In this document: positions 32,955 to 45,681 of the stretch, piece after piece
Layout: the number at the start of each line of letters is the position of its first letter
Numbering within the stretch: the stretch's first letter is position 1
Notes under the pieces: model-generated
Database searches by the model: none
Seen by the model: the letters and a program-made list of their open reading frames with translations, nothing else
Told to the model about the DNA's origin: nothing
Made by a program: the position numbers and the translations under genes
Assembly: GCF_042453785.1 (NCBI RefSeq)
Contig: NC_091664.1
Span: 6,659,001-6,723,000 of the forward strand
Direction: 5' to 3'
Source of the DNA: Malus domestica
Taxonomy: Eukaryota > Streptophyta > Magnoliopsida > Rosales > Rosaceae
Length of the DNA stretch: 64,000 nt

Positions 32955-35900
32955 ATAAGTTTGGGCTGTATTGCATTCATCACACATATGATGTACGCAC
33001 CCTTTGTTCTTGAACCTAATTTTTGAATATTGCCACCTTGTTAAGCACGAAAAATGTACTAGCTTTCCTAAATTTTGGGCAGTTAGGCGACATTTCGACA
33101 TTGTAGAAGATCATTTTGGTAAATGCCTTTAGACTTAAAGCGAAGAAATTCCCTGCCAAGGAAAGATGTAGATTTGAGACAAGTTGATGGCCCTGAAACA
33201 GGGCTAATTTGCCAGTAATTGAGTATCACCATAGATTTATCAACCAATCCCACTACTATTATCTCGTCATCATTACCAACCTTTCGAGTTAGGAAACCCA
33301 GAAATAGTTGATCCCTTGGCAGTATATGTTAGTATACCACCTATCATAATTCCCACGAAGTTTTACTTTTCGTCGAAATCTCTGGAATGTCTTGAACGAC
33401 AATGTGTTGCTAAAGTGGTTGCACTCGACGAAAGAATATCTGGAGGACAATCACTTTTGGTCCCCGACTATACTAATCTTTTAAGCATAGTTATAATTTT
33501 GGATCTTTATAAGGAAGATCGATTTTTGTTAAAGTCCATTCTAAAGTAAGTTATTAGTAATTCCTTCTCCCGACCTTAGGATGTTCAACCAACATTAGTT
33601 CCTAGAATTCCTTTTGATGTTGTACTCGTCATTTCGATGAGTATAGGCATGAGAGTACGAGTTATTATACCTTCGGTTAGCAGAAAATTCAAGAAGCAGT
33701 AATCAATTTTCCCTTGATCCAGTGAGACTAACTCTTAGGATCAGTTCCTTACCAATCGTTCGAAACCATCCACCCGAGCAGGCTCTAACATGTAATCAGC
33801 CTACGGTGGCACTACTAATTGACAATAGTATCCAATATCCAGAAGTTGTCAACCAATATTCAGGTGGTATGATTTTTGATATCGGACACATGCTAGTATT
33901 TGGGAGTGATACCTTTGTGCCAGAACGCCGATTCACAGTTTCAGGACAACGAACAATATCAAAATATCTTAAATGTGTTAGTTAGTGACGTGACCGATAG
34001 ACTGATTAACAGTGACTTCCTGAGCCGAAGAAATTACAATCGTGGATACTTAAGAGCAAGCTTTATAAAAGGACCGTAAACTCACAGTTGTGTTAACCAT
34101 TTACCCATCTACTTAACCAGAACATTCTCGACCAGTCACCTTTCTGATCACCTTCACAGACAAACATTAGAATTGAAGCAAGCGTTGAATTCTCACTGTA
34201 ATAGCGAATTGAGTATCGAGAAAGCTGTGAAGACTTATTAATATGTGTTGTAGAGAAAGGAAGTAGTATTGTACATTTTGAGGACGCATATCTCTAGTGT
34301 CATTTCCAAAATTTTACCTAGGATATCACGAAATTATAAAGTGAAGTACACCATTGATTCAATTTTTCTAATATCACACCTATTCTCCTTTCATCTTATC
34401 AAATGACTCCTTCGGCTTTGAGAAAACTTAGTTACAAGAGTTTAGCGATTAGGAATTTACCGAACCGGGAACCAAACAATTTATCTTAGGAACCTCAAAC
34501 CTAGTCATGAAGACAAAAGACTAAACCGTAGGATCGTACCTAGATTCTAGCAACTCAATCGGGTGATGATTAAAAACCGTTAACCCCTACATCAAGTTGA
34601 AGGTCTCTCCGACCAACTTATGGAACCTAAGTTTTCTTCCATAGCCTAACGAATTCGTGGTAGTCTTACAGACGGCTTTCCTGCCTATTTCAGCAACGAG
34701 ATCAAATTTTATAAACACCGATAGTCAACTTTATACCAAATTTCTCAAATGTTAGTTTTATTTAAATTGATACTCTTCTTGGAGATGTGATCTCAGTAGA
34801 CAATATTCTTTTCTTTTTCCCAAAAAGGTTTTAGTGGAAAAAAGTTGAAATCCTCACAAAGTGTTGTGAAATATGTGATATCCTTGGTTTTGTCAATTTT
34901 ATCGGCCGTTTGTTAGTGATTTTTTGGCTATGGCATTTTTCTTCACATGTCAACCGAGGAAAGTTAGTTTAGTTATGATGTTGATTATGAATAAAGTTTC
35001 TAACAACTAAACTGTCACCTCACATTTGTTTTACACTTTTCGATGACATTGATTATTCGAAATCCACGATGACGTTTTCTTTGGAAGTTTTGGCTGTGTA
35101 GATGTAGTATGACGGAGTATTGCTTTTACTTCTAAATGGTTAGAATCATTTGAAATGAACCATCTTACTCATGACTTAAAGTCAACAGTTGCAATTTTTA
35201 CTTGAAAATTGGATGACACTTCTCTGTGGAGAACGTGTCCAAAATCTTTACCAACCATAGACTTCTCAAATATATCTTCACTTGAAATAAGCTAAATTTA
35301 TGACAACGACGATGGAAGAACCAAATCAAAGTCTACGATTGCATTTTCGTGTATTACACTGGTTGTGCAAACGTAGTTACTGTTTACCACAGCAAAAGAC
35401 ATATCAACCCTTGAACACCTTCATTTTGTCCTACCTCATTTTAATTGGAAATTCATGAATATTGATATGACGTTACCTACAAATCACCAAGAAATCGTTT
35501 GAGTGGTTATAATCACTTCCTATATCCAAATGAAATGGGGAAATATCACCATAAAGTTTTCGATACGAGGTATCTTGTACGTATGGAGATTATGGTGATT
35601 TTTCAGTGATTATCGACCGACTTAACAAGCTAACTCACTTTTCGTTGGTCCAGAGGGACTAAATTTTTTACCACTTGGTGAAATTTCTCATTTTTGAATT
35701 TATCGATTTTTTTGGCATTCTAATCGACATCTACTTTGACTATGATTCCATAGTCATCTCCTTGTGCCTAAAGCCATTCCAGTCAACCTTGAGTACATGT
35801 CTACCCTACTGGACTTCGTATTGTTTCTAAAGCAGACAAATCGTTTAGGAAAATCGTTCGGACATATTATTTTTAATTATGACCATTCATTCTTCAATCA

Positions 35901-37181
35901 CTGAACAAATACTTTGCTGAATGAATCTTTACCGTTGGTGATTGAATATTCCGGAAGCTACCATTGTAACGAGATGTTATGCATTCAATCCAGTTATCTT
36001 GTACTCTAGATTTGATGGACTTGTCTTGACCCTCAAATTCTCGAGTGTTTTTTTAGCCTTCTCGACATAGTTTTTGCTAAATCTAAGAGAAATTCAATAT
36101 GAATCTGCTCACTGAAGCGTTGTGAACCACATTGTTTCGTTACATGGTGTGTCCAACACTACTGTATCTCACCGTGATACGCATTTCATCTCCAAGTCTT
36201 AGAAGTCATCTTGAAAGCCATGGTACTAAGTTGTTATTCCATACCACATTTCACCCTTAGACCAACGGCCAGTCTGAATGAACTATCAAGACCTTGGAAA
36301 ACATATTGCCTTTGTCAATTTTGCAGTCTTAGCAAGGTTATGATGGACACCTATCTCTATTTAAGTTATGTACAATGATAGTTATTAATCTGGTTTGGCT
36401 ATAGTATTGTTTAAGCCGTTGTATAGAGATGTTACACACAGAACACGATTGACTGATGAGTATTGCAAACAGGTATTAGAATGATCAAGATTACGACATA
36501 GGAAATTATATAATATTGACGACATTGGCCGAGAGGGTAGTGCGTGAGTGCAATCGAGGCCTTGATCGGACGATTTAGGTGTATTTCCCAATGGGTGGCA
36601 TGATGGAATATTGCACCCTCGAGAATTTATTACTATTGAGGCAGTAGTGCTTTGTTGGTATTACAGACTGCAAACCGTAATGTTGACAACTTATTTGTTG
36701 GACTCGTTAAGCAAGTGGATAGATAGGCTTGTCTACGTTAGTATTTGTATTTGTTTATTTAATTAGTTATTTATTGGTTGTGCTTTACCCAAAGATACTA
36801 CACATTTATCTACGAAGTATGTGCTGCTACGAGTGTGCAGTGAAAAATCATTTTTATGTTTAGTTTTGATTTCAGTACAACTATTTTGAATCTTACATTA
36901 TTATATATGTATTTAGGCGTTATGTTATTATATACCTATTTTAACTTTCTGTTTTTATAAAAGTATCATATTATAGTTTTGTACTGAAGGAGAAGGAAAA
37001 TATGAGTTTGGAGGCATGAAAGAGGAATCATTGCAATCCGATCGCGACTGAATGACATTCCTTTTTATGCAACAGCTCTAACTTGATTTCTTCTTTATAT
37101 ATTTTCTTTCTATTTTGAGTATTTTCTGTATAACAACTTATTTCAAATTTCAGGGACAAATTTTTTTTAAGGTGGGTAGAT
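32955..37181 (+). pseudogene. internal region of Gypsy element A (heavily decayed)
   Basis: No long open frame remains. The only clear signature is integrase: near 36170-36310 the plus strand reads in pieces like DTHFISKS and, after HTTFHP, a TNGQSE-x-TIKTLEN string, the catalytic-Glu block of Gypsy integrase, with stops inside. Upstream reverse-transcriptase and gag parts cannot be read with confidence. A polypurine tract (AAGGTGGGTAGAT) ends it. Confidence 0.7.
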
Positions 37182-37665
37182 TGTGACAACCCGTCCCTAA
37201 TTTTTACGATTTTATTAATTTTAAAGGAGTGAATGGATGAAAATGTCCCTAAAGGTGAGATTGTTGACTTTTGTTGACCGTCATTTTGGAACGTGTATGA
37301 GCTATTATTTTACCGTAACCTCGAACTATTCGATGATACGAATGCGTAGGTGCAAGCGGAATCAAATTTGGAGCTATGATAAAAAACAATTACAGAACTA
37401 CGAAATTTGAGGGTGTTTTATGAAATTTGAACTTTAGGTATTTTATTATTTTAATATTTTCTGAATGGATATTTTATATATTTATAATTTTTCTAGCCTG
37501 TGAGGTCCACGCCCACTCAACTCTCCATTCTCTTCTTGCCACGTTTCATCTTTTCCACCACTCTTAGACGCTCTCTCTCTTCTTTCTATCTTCTCTCTTT
37601 GTTACTCTCACTTCTCCCTCACCTATCTCCCGTGTCTCACCCTGCAACAACAATGGCTGCACCGA
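37182..37665 (+). repeat. 3' LTR of element A, first part
   Basis: It begins TGTGACAACCCGTCCC and is homologous to 29652-30120 of the 5' LTR. It is interrupted at 37665 by element B and continues at 43614. Confidence 0.85.
37661..37665. repeat. target-site duplication of element B, left (ACCGA)
   Basis: ACCGA precedes the first LTR of element B; ACCGG (43614-43618) follows the second. One base differs. Confidence 0.65.
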
Positions 37666-38284
37666 TGTGGAGTAAAAAATAATCAAGAAAATTATGGAGG
37701 TGACATGTGGACTTTTGGGTTAAAATGACAAAATTACCCTTGAGACACACTGGAAGTCCCACGCGCATGCAACAGACAATAACGGCTCAATCAAAGAAGA
37801 GTCAAAGGTGATCAAAATGGTATTTATTCAAATCTCTCTCATCACTCCTCATCAAATCCTTATTCAAAAGGTATCTCCCAAAACTTCTTATTTAATTTGG
37901 GATTAATTACCATGTTAATTGCAAGATATTATTTCACATAATATCTTGCAATTAACATGGTAATTAATCCCAAATTAAATAGGAAAATAATATCTTGCAA
38001 TTATTCTCCAATTACACCATATATGGTGGGCCACTATTCTCCAAATAGGGTCGACCACCCTCCTATAAATACCCCTCTTATCCCGCTAAAATGGAGACAC
38101 ATCTGCTACCCACTAACTCTTAAACACATTCTTTTCAGAATTCTAACTTTGGCATCGGAGATTCTTCGGCCAAAGCCTCCCCATTCATTATGGGCACGTG
38201 AGGCTTTTGGCCTTAATCAAATGTGTTATTATTTTGCAGGTGCATTTTTGTCAAAGGAAGAGATGGTAGAAATTTGCATCCACA
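37666..38284 (+). repeat. 5' LTR of element B
   Basis: About 619 bp, TG...CA ends, with TATAAATACC near 38062. It contains the perfect palindrome at 37889-37981 that the other LTR lacks. Confidence 0.85.
37889..37981. repeat. perfect 44-bp-arm palindrome in the 5' LTR of B
   Basis: Left arm 37889-37932 and right arm 37938-37981 around a 5-nt loop (TTCAC). The right part repeats ATAATATCTTGCAATTA, which recurs just beyond at about 37988. The other LTR of B has only the short hairpin GATATTATTTCACATAATATC, then goes directly to TTCTCC. The extra 63 bp is thus a templated addition. Confidence 0.9.
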
Positions 38285-41200
38285 AATTGGTGCTTTCATT
38301 GAGAGTTTGATTCACACACTCGAAGAAGACTCTCGCATTCAAAGTTTCTCATTTCTCGTTCGTTCGTAAATTTTTCATACATTCTTATTCCTAGAATTTT
38401 TAATTCTTCGAATAGACGTAGGAGAAAAATACAATGGAGAACACAATGAACATAACTTCCTACGTTCAAAGATCCGGATCAAATGATAGAAAACACGATG
38501 TAGCCCCACCACGACGATTCACGAAACTCATCGTGACAAGAGGAGTAACCTTGCCACCACGGAGCACCACCATCATGGTAGCCGTTGTAGTGGATAGTGG
38601 GACAGCTCGGCCATGAAACAACGACAACTGCAGCCCAGCAATAACCTAGCGATTAGCTGCAAAGCAGCAAGCCCAAAAGGCAGCCAACCCAAGACTCACA
38701 GGCCCATGACAAGCCCAAGCCATGTCGAGAAAAAGAAATACCCAGGGCTCGTATGCCTTGGCGGCCTAGCCTGTGCTCGGGATCCGGCCTATGCCCGCGA
38801 TCCGACCTGCACTCGAGGTCTAACCCACTCTCGTGGCTCACCTAACTGCCTAGACCGATTCAACTGTCATGACTTCAAATTTTTGGACCTACAATTGAAC
38901 CAGGGGTATTTTCACCCCATTTTTCTGCAAATTTGACATATCCCAACTCAAATCCCATGCTTGGAGTTTATTACACTTCCACTACTCAATGAGACGCATA
39001 TTGTCCAAGCTTTTTCATCCTAAATGACGAACAGCACTTGTCTCGACAAGTAATAGAGTTAACAAGTGCCCTCGCGGAGCAGACGATCTTGGTGAATCAG
39101 CTTTTGCAGTGCACTGAGATGCAGCGTGCCCCAAACGAGGTATCCTGAAGTAGGACAAGGGCAGATGACGAACCTCTCCAACATCTTCCCGGCAAGCAGC
39201 CATTTGACCATCCACGAACCAAGCATTCAGGCAGTGTACACTTTTGTCTGGGCCCTCAAGATAGCGTATACTCTTGTCATAGTGCGCGAAGGAGCGTGCA
39301 CTCCCTGGTAGCCCCACGAACGAACATATATTCACAGTTAGGGGCACACTCTGATAATCAACATGGATAACCTTCCAAGCGAAGTGTTCATTTGCGGCTA
39401 GGCCCACAAGGGGCATCCTTCACCTTACAGTGGAGTAGGCAGCACAACGAACGGAGAGAAGCAATCACTCAATCTGGCTTAAGTTTAACAGGCAGTCTGC
39501 GAGTGACTCGCTCGCCTGCCAAGAATGTACCACATGCACCGCAACCGTAACATAGACGAGCTAAGCATAGGGAAGAGCAGCCTAGATCGGCAGTCGAAAA
39601 CTTTGCTTCTCAAATAGGCAAATTCAGGAATAAGTTAAAAGGCTTCTGATTGCACGATTGCATGATTTCCAACGCAACAAAGCTACTAACAAAGCACTCC
39701 GACAAGACATAACCATCCCACAGTATAAACAGGTCACCTTTCATTGATAAGATCGAGCAGACGGAACCATCCCACATACACTGGAGGATACAATGATTAC
39801 TTATGTTCTGACAAACGCATCAACTCAGCCTAATCGCACGTTAGGGGCAGACAGGTACCAAAATGACACACCGACCCAACCACCAAGAACCAAGGGCATG
39901 TCTTGTTTTCACCATAACTTTGCACTCAAAGTCGTGCCTACTTGCTTCAGAGCTCCTAATTGTTCTTGATCTGTCACCATGGCTCCCAACGGTGCTGATC
40001 TTGCACCCTTACACGGGTTCCACAAGTAGTTCGAAGTCTCAAGCAGATCACCGAACAAGATCTCATAGGGTGAGGATTATTTCAGTTGTCCAGCTTTCCT
40101 CACTTGCGCTCACGACATCGACTTCCATGCTCTTTAGTGCGAGAGGATAAATCAATTCCCTAACACACATATGAGTTAGCTCTTCAGTGTAAATCAATTC
40201 CCTAACACTCATATGGGTATGCTCTCCATTGCGAGAATGTAAACTAATTGCTCTCCAGTGTGAGAGGGTAAACCAATTCCCCGAAACCCATATGGGTCAG
40301 CTCTCTAGTGCGAGAAGGTAAACTAATTACTCTCTGGTGTGAGAGGGTAAACTAATTGCTCTCCAGTGTGATAGGGTAAACTAATTCCCCGACACCTATA
40401 TGGGTAAGCTCTCAAGTGTGAGAGGATAAACTAATTCTCGGACACTCATCTAGGTAAGCCAGAGGGAACACCAATTCTCGGACACCCATCTAGGTAAGCC
40501 AGAGGGAACACCAATTCCCCGACACCCATCTGGGCTACACAGCTCAAATGATCGAATACTCGATACTAGTTAAGCAACAAATGGTCAGGAGGCAGCAGCT
40601 GACGACGAACTCAACAGCTCGAAGCCCCAATAAGCCAAAACTCACGGCCGTAGTGACTCTGTGAGATCGTCAACCTTTTTCGAAGCAGCGTGCTCAACCG
40701 ACAGTTTTATGCCTAAAAGTTTTGCAAGATGCTTCAAGCAAGCAAAGTTTCAAGAAAAACAAAGATGGAGTAAAACGAAAGTAGTTTATTAAATTTCTAG
40801 CAAATTGATAAACTTATATGAAGCAGACTACTCATTTGGCAGCTTGGATGACCTTGGGCTCTCCAGTAGCCATCCTGCCTTCAGCAGCCACTTCGCACTC
40901 AGCAATTTTCTAACCTGACACTTCATCTTTAACAGCTCCAATCTTAGTAGCACTATCTTCGATTACTCCATCTACGACAGCTGAGAAATCAAATTCAAGC
41001 TGTTTCTTCCTTTTTGACAAGCAGCATAAATGTGGTAGCCTAAACTATGGCCTTTGCCACACCACTTCCTTGACATATGCCGAGCAGCCCAAGTTGTGGC
41101 CCTTGCCACACCACCTCATCAGCTCATGCCGTGTCAACTCCTGACCCCTGTCAGCTGAAGTGCCGCACCACCTCGATGGCTGCCTCGCAACACCACTACC

Positions 41201-41524
41201 CAAGAAGAAGACAAAGAAAATTAATTTTTTTTTACCTTGGTGTGGCATGGAGAAGACAAAGAAATCAACGGAAGGCGGTTCTTTACAAGGGCCCTCTGAG
41301 CAAATATCCTCTAGCTTTCTCTCTTTCTTGTAGAGATAAATAATTGCCCTCTGAAGTTGATTTAATCCCCTACTTAAGGTAGGCTTAAATAGGTTTTGGA
41401 GGTGATTTATTTCCCTTTCCTAGAAGAATCTAATTCCAAGTCCAAGTTGGAATCTGCATCAAAGTTGGAGATCTCTACACCTACTGCCCTTTCATGTCAG
41501 CAACCCAGCATGTGTGGGGGCATT
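38285..41524 (+). pseudogene. interior of LARD element B
   Basis: Short open frames only: 38434-38616 (starts MENTMNITSYVQRSGSND) may be a gag remnant; 38613-38936 and 39015-39416 are not recognised. No reverse transcriptase or integrase motif is seen. The stretch 40140-40530 is a tandem repeat. The interior is GC-rich compared with its neighbours. Confidence 0.6.
40140..40530 (+). repeat. degenerate tandem repeat in element B
   Basis: Units of about 45-65 bp mix GCTCTCCAGTGTGAGAGGGT, AAACTAATT and CCCGACACCCATATGGGTAAG. At least seven degenerate copies occur. The last part alternates GCCAGAGGGAACACCAATTC units. Confidence 0.75.
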
Positions 41525-41770
41525 TGTGGAGCAAAAAGTAATTAAGAAAATTATGGAGGTGACACGTGGACTTTTGGGTTAAAAGGACAAAATTACCCTT
41601 GAGGCACATCGGAATTCCCACACGCATGCAACAGACAATAACTACTCAATCAAGGAAGAGTCAAAGGTAATCAAAATGGTATTTATTCAAATATCTCTCA
41701 TCACTCCTCATCAAATCCTTATTCAAAAGGTAATTCCCAAAACTTCCTATTTAATTTGGGATTAATTTCC

Positions 41771-41775
41771 ATGTT
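41771..41775. repeat. target-site duplication of element C, left (ATGTT)
   Basis: ATGTT precedes element C; an identical ATGTT at 43303-43307 follows it. An exact 5-bp duplication, so C inserted as an LTR element and has not been rearranged since. Confidence 0.9.
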
Positions 41776-43302
41776 TGATGCAGGACAGAACCAAGGGTAT
41801 CAAGGAGATGGGGATAGATAACTTGGGATTCGCTTAACCAGGGGCAACAGAGCTCGCTCACGTCGTTAATCGTGGATTCACTCACACAACCAAGCCAAAT
41901 GCTTGATTGGGGAAGGAGAAATCACTCACTTCAATTGCACAAAGCAAAATATATTTTAATTCATTCAAGTCTCCATTCAAGGTTTTCTAGTACAATATTT
42001 TTAAGCGTTTACAAATTAATAGACTTTAAGTTTCCATGACACCTTTACAACTCCCAAAATAACTTAACAAATTCCTAAGTAATTAAAATACAAAACCTTT
42101 GTTATTCCAAAGTATATTAATGGTTTCAAATTGTTTTCTCCAAGTCTTCCTCCCACATCATTCTCATATTCTCGAAAGAAAAAAACTCGTCCTCAAGTTT
42201 CAATTGACCTATTCTTCTTTTTTTCCATTTTTTTCCTCGATCTTTTGGATGTCCAACCAAGATGTTCCACAATACCCAATTTAGCACCAAAATTTTCCAA
42301 TTCCTTGAGCAAATCCAAATAGTAGAATATTCCAAGTATTTTGCTTTCCAAAACTTTCTCAAGTTCTGTGCACCGCTTAATCGTTTCATGATAGCAACAA
42401 TTTCTTTTGAAATATGCTCGTCAATCTTCCAGATTTCCTTTTGATATTGATGACTTGGAAAAATGCTTTGGTCCAAGTATATTTTCCTACTATGGAAAGC
42501 AATAAAGGATTCCCAAATGTAGTCACATATATAATGGGTATCACGGTCAAATATTACCTCTTTATGATGATGCATGCACCGTTCTTTCACAGAGGAACTC
42601 ATTCCTTTGTCACCATAGCAGTATTCATAAAAAATTGGAGCAAGATTGGCATTGACTCCAAGTTGCAAGCAACATTGGTGATTAACCACCATAAGCATAA
42701 CCTTGTAATCTTGATCTTGCTCGCCTTAAATTAGTAGAGAACACCCATCGAAAAAGATCTCTTTGAGGTTGACATCATCATCAACGTACTCATCATAAAT
42801 TGGTGGTAAATTCCAATCAATGAAACTAGTTTCTTCGACAGTGTGCTCTTCAAACAGATTGTAAATCACAGCCATGGTCTTCAACCGCAGCGAATAACCT
42901 GCTCTGATGCCACTTGATGCAGGACAAGCCAAGGGTTCTCGAGGAGACAAGGGATAGATGACCTGAGAGTCACTCAACTAGGGGCAATGGAGCTCGCTCA
43001 CGTCACTAATCGTGGATTCGCTCACACGACCAAGCCAAACGCTTGATTTTAGAAGGAGAAACAACTCACTTCAATTGCACAAAGCAAAATATATTTTATA
43101 ATTCATTCAAGTCTCCATTCAAGGCTTTCTAGTACAATATTTATAAGTGTTTACAAATTAATAGACTTTAAGTTTCCATGACACCCTTACAACTCTCAAA
43201 ATAAATTAACAAATTCCTAAGTAATTAAAATACAAAACCTTTGTTATTCTAAAGCATATTAATGGTTTCAAATTGTTTTCTCCAAGTCTTCCTCCCGCAT
43301 CA
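41776..43302 (-). mobile_element. TRIM-like mini LTR retrotransposon C (1527 bp)
   Basis: Direct LTRs at 41776-42160 (385 bp) and 42915-43302 (388 bp) start TGATGCAGGAC and end C(A/G)CATCA. On the minus strand the first LTR is followed by AGTGGCATCAGAGCAGG (about 42898-42914), a primer site close to TGGTATCAGAGC. The interior (42161-42914) is about 750 bp. Exact 5-bp duplication ATGTT. Confidence 0.85.
42126..42977 (-). pseudogene. TRIM C interior, residual coding-like frames
   Basis: Two minus-strand frames: 42726-42977, containing PPIYDEYVDDDVNLKEIFF, and 42126-42698 (190 codons), with WESFIAFHSRKIYLDQSIFP. The first looks like a worn pol-related piece seen in many plant elements; the second is unrecognised. 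Both overlap LTR sequence at one end and are not treated as genes. Confidence 0.45.
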
Positions 43303-43613
43303 ATGTTAATTGTAAGATATTATTTCACATAATATCTTGCAATTATTCTCCAATTACACCATATATGGCCGGCCACTATTCTTCAAATAGGGTCAGCCAC
43401 CCTTATATAAATACTCATCTTATCCCACTAAAATGGAGAGCCATCTGCTACCAAACACATTCTTTTCAAAATTCTAACTTTGGCATTGGAGATTCTTTGG
43501 CCAAGCCCCCCATTCATCATAGGCGCGTAAGGCTTTTGGCTTTAATCGAAGGTGTTATTATTTTGTAGGTGCATTTTTATCAAGGGAAGAGATGGTGGAA
43601 ATTTGCATCCACA

Positions 43614-45022
43614 ACCGGCGTCCACCAACTCGCCATCTCCTTCAGCAAGCTACACCAAACCACCACCTGGGTTTTCTCTATCTTCCCTCTTCCCTCTGTC
43701 TTTCTCTCATCCCCTTCAAACTCTCTTACTCTTTCGTCTCACTGAGATGGTGCAGCGATGAACACCGAGCCACCACCATCGTTCGTTGTTTCGACGAGTT
43801 TCAACCACAAAATAACTCACTCCATTCTCTCCTTCAGATTTTTCACTCTTTGGACTCCATGCAAATTACACATAAACGTAATGGGGAACGCCGCCATGTT
43901 TTCCATGCAAGTTCGCAAACTTCCTACAAGGAACCACTGTGGGGAAGACTTCCCAGATTTTCAGACGACTTTCGAGCCTTTTTTCGGCCAACTCTAACCA
44001 CTGCTAAGGAACCCAATGGTGCGATTACTATCGGAGACTCTGACTTTCCTAGTGCAAACAACTGCAACTTCACAAGTATCTGTGAGTGAGTCTTTTCTTT
44101 TATATAGTATATATATTATTTGAGTTTCCATATATAGATTAATAATGCATTTTCTAAGTAATGCCATAATTAAATTAACGTTATAAGAATTGTCGCGATG
44201 ATGAAAATTGTGAGATTATTATGAATCCCACGGAATGCACATGTATGCATATTATTACAGGATACCTTATTTATATTTACGGTAGTGAATAGTATTATGT
44301 CTACGTAAATTATTGATTTACCCTTGTGATTTTATTTACGTTATCTGCTCATCTTTGCTACACTGGTGTTAGTACTCGTTCAAGCCAAGGCTAGTCTTTT
44401 ACATGTATGTTCACATCGCACCGTACGCTCACTTCAGATCTATTGTAGATGCTAGTCCTATCCTAGATTGATATAGGCAATTACGACTCATATGTGATGC
44501 ACATATCATTATTCTTCATGTTATTGTAGAACTAGAGCGTAAATTAATATTACACCTAGTCATGTTCATGTTAGAATATCTCTGCATGAACTCGTGTGTC
44601 AGCATATGTCAATGAGCAATCGATATGATATGTTTGTATCCGAGATTATTTGATTATTGGACATTAGGTGTTTATTTACGAATTATTAATGTGATGTATT
44701 GAATTCTTGAAATATTGTAGGCTACGATAAGTATTTTCATACTATAAGTAGTATGTATATTTGGAAACTATACTTGTTTTATGGCGAGGGGTTATTACGT
44801 TTTGAAAATATTTTTACAAAAACTTTATTTTTAGGCCCACTCACCCTTGTTTTTCGCCCCTCCAGGTTTTAGTAGCTGAGCTTTCATATCGACGAGGATT
44901 CTTGGCAAATCTTGGTATGGGAGGTTACCTTCGATGGTATAATTCTCAACCTACTCTACTGTACTTTACTTATACTTTGACATCACTTGTGAAATAGGTT
45001 CATTCCAGGTCGAGGTGTATCA
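43614..45022 (+). repeat. 3' LTR of element A, second part
   Basis: It continues the LTR of A: CGTCCACCAACTCGCC here matches GTCCATCAACTCGCC at 30126. It ends GGTGTATCA; the flank ATACC matches the ATACA left of the element. About 100 bp near the 3' end, present in the 5' LTR, is missing (TTCATTCC joined to AGGTCGAGG). Confidence 0.85.
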
Positions 45023-45681
45023 ATACCAATTGAAAATGTAAAAAATTCATAAATAGAAAATAATAACACATGGCCAAGGATCATAGACTACACAGTTGTT
45101 GAGAAAAATAAAGGATGGCAAGCCAACAACAATAATATATGAAAAGATGTAGAGACTGGGTAATTGGACTTAATCTGAAAAAAGTCTAAGAGTGAGGGAA
45201 AAATCACAAGTCAAACTCCAGCCCCCCACACATAAACAAAACACATAACACACACACACACACACACATAATACACATAACAGATAATACAGAACACACA
45301 CAAAACAAGCAACACATATTGCATATATAACAATACATAGATTCAAACTCACACCAATGTTCCACTTTCATTATATCAAGACTAGGTGCAGCCAGAACTG
45401 AGCTTTTTCATACTTTATGCACTATGGTACACAAACACCTACAACAATGACATGAAGAAAGAAAGAAAGATGTTAAAATATCGACATCTTCCTCCCACAT
45501 GCCATGTTACATGTTTCATACCTCATCTTTCCAACAAACAAATCACTCATAAGATTATTTTCATCAACAACTACCTTAGACCTCAGACCTCAGGCATAAC
45601 TGAGATCTCTATGCCCCTATCTCCCTCTCTCTGAGAAGAGAAAAGCAACAAGAAGAAAACAACAAGAAATGATCCCCTTTC
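45023..45681. other. spacer with a CA microsatellite
   Basis: About 660 bp with a (CA)n tract near 45249-45268 and no gene. CTCTCTCTGAG and GAAGAGAAAAGCAACAAG runs precede the array. Confidence 0.55.

Larger units (their letters stand above)
37666..43613 (+). mobile_element. LARD-like LTR element B, inserted in the 3' LTR of A
   Basis: Direct LTRs at 37666-38284 and 41525-43613 begin TGTGGAG and end CATCCACA. A candidate primer site ATTGGTGCTTTCATTGAGAG follows the first LTR and a GTGTGGGGGCATT polypurine tract precedes the second. The interior (38285-41524) has no recognisable pol gene, so it is a large retrotransposon derivative dependent on other elements. The second LTR is itself split by element C. 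Confidence 0.85.
41525..43613 (+). repeat. 3' LTR of element B, split by element C
   Basis: Parts 41525-41775 and 43303-43613 match the 5' LTR. Element C lies between them. The hairpin core of the LTR is just right of the split. Confidence 0.85.
29652..45022 (+). mobile_element. Gypsy element A, a full-length shell with nested insertions
   Basis: Two LTRs of one family bound it. The 5' LTR starts at 29652 (TTTGACAACCCGTCCC) and the 3' LTR at 37182 (TGTGACAACCCGTCCC), split at 37665 and resuming at 43614. The 3' LTR ends GGTGTATCA at 45022. Flanks read ATACA and ATACC, a 5-bp target duplication with one change. Inner parts are a primer site at 32942 and a polypurine AAGGTGGGTAGAT before 37182. 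The element holds B, C and a hAT-like insert. Confidence 0.85.
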
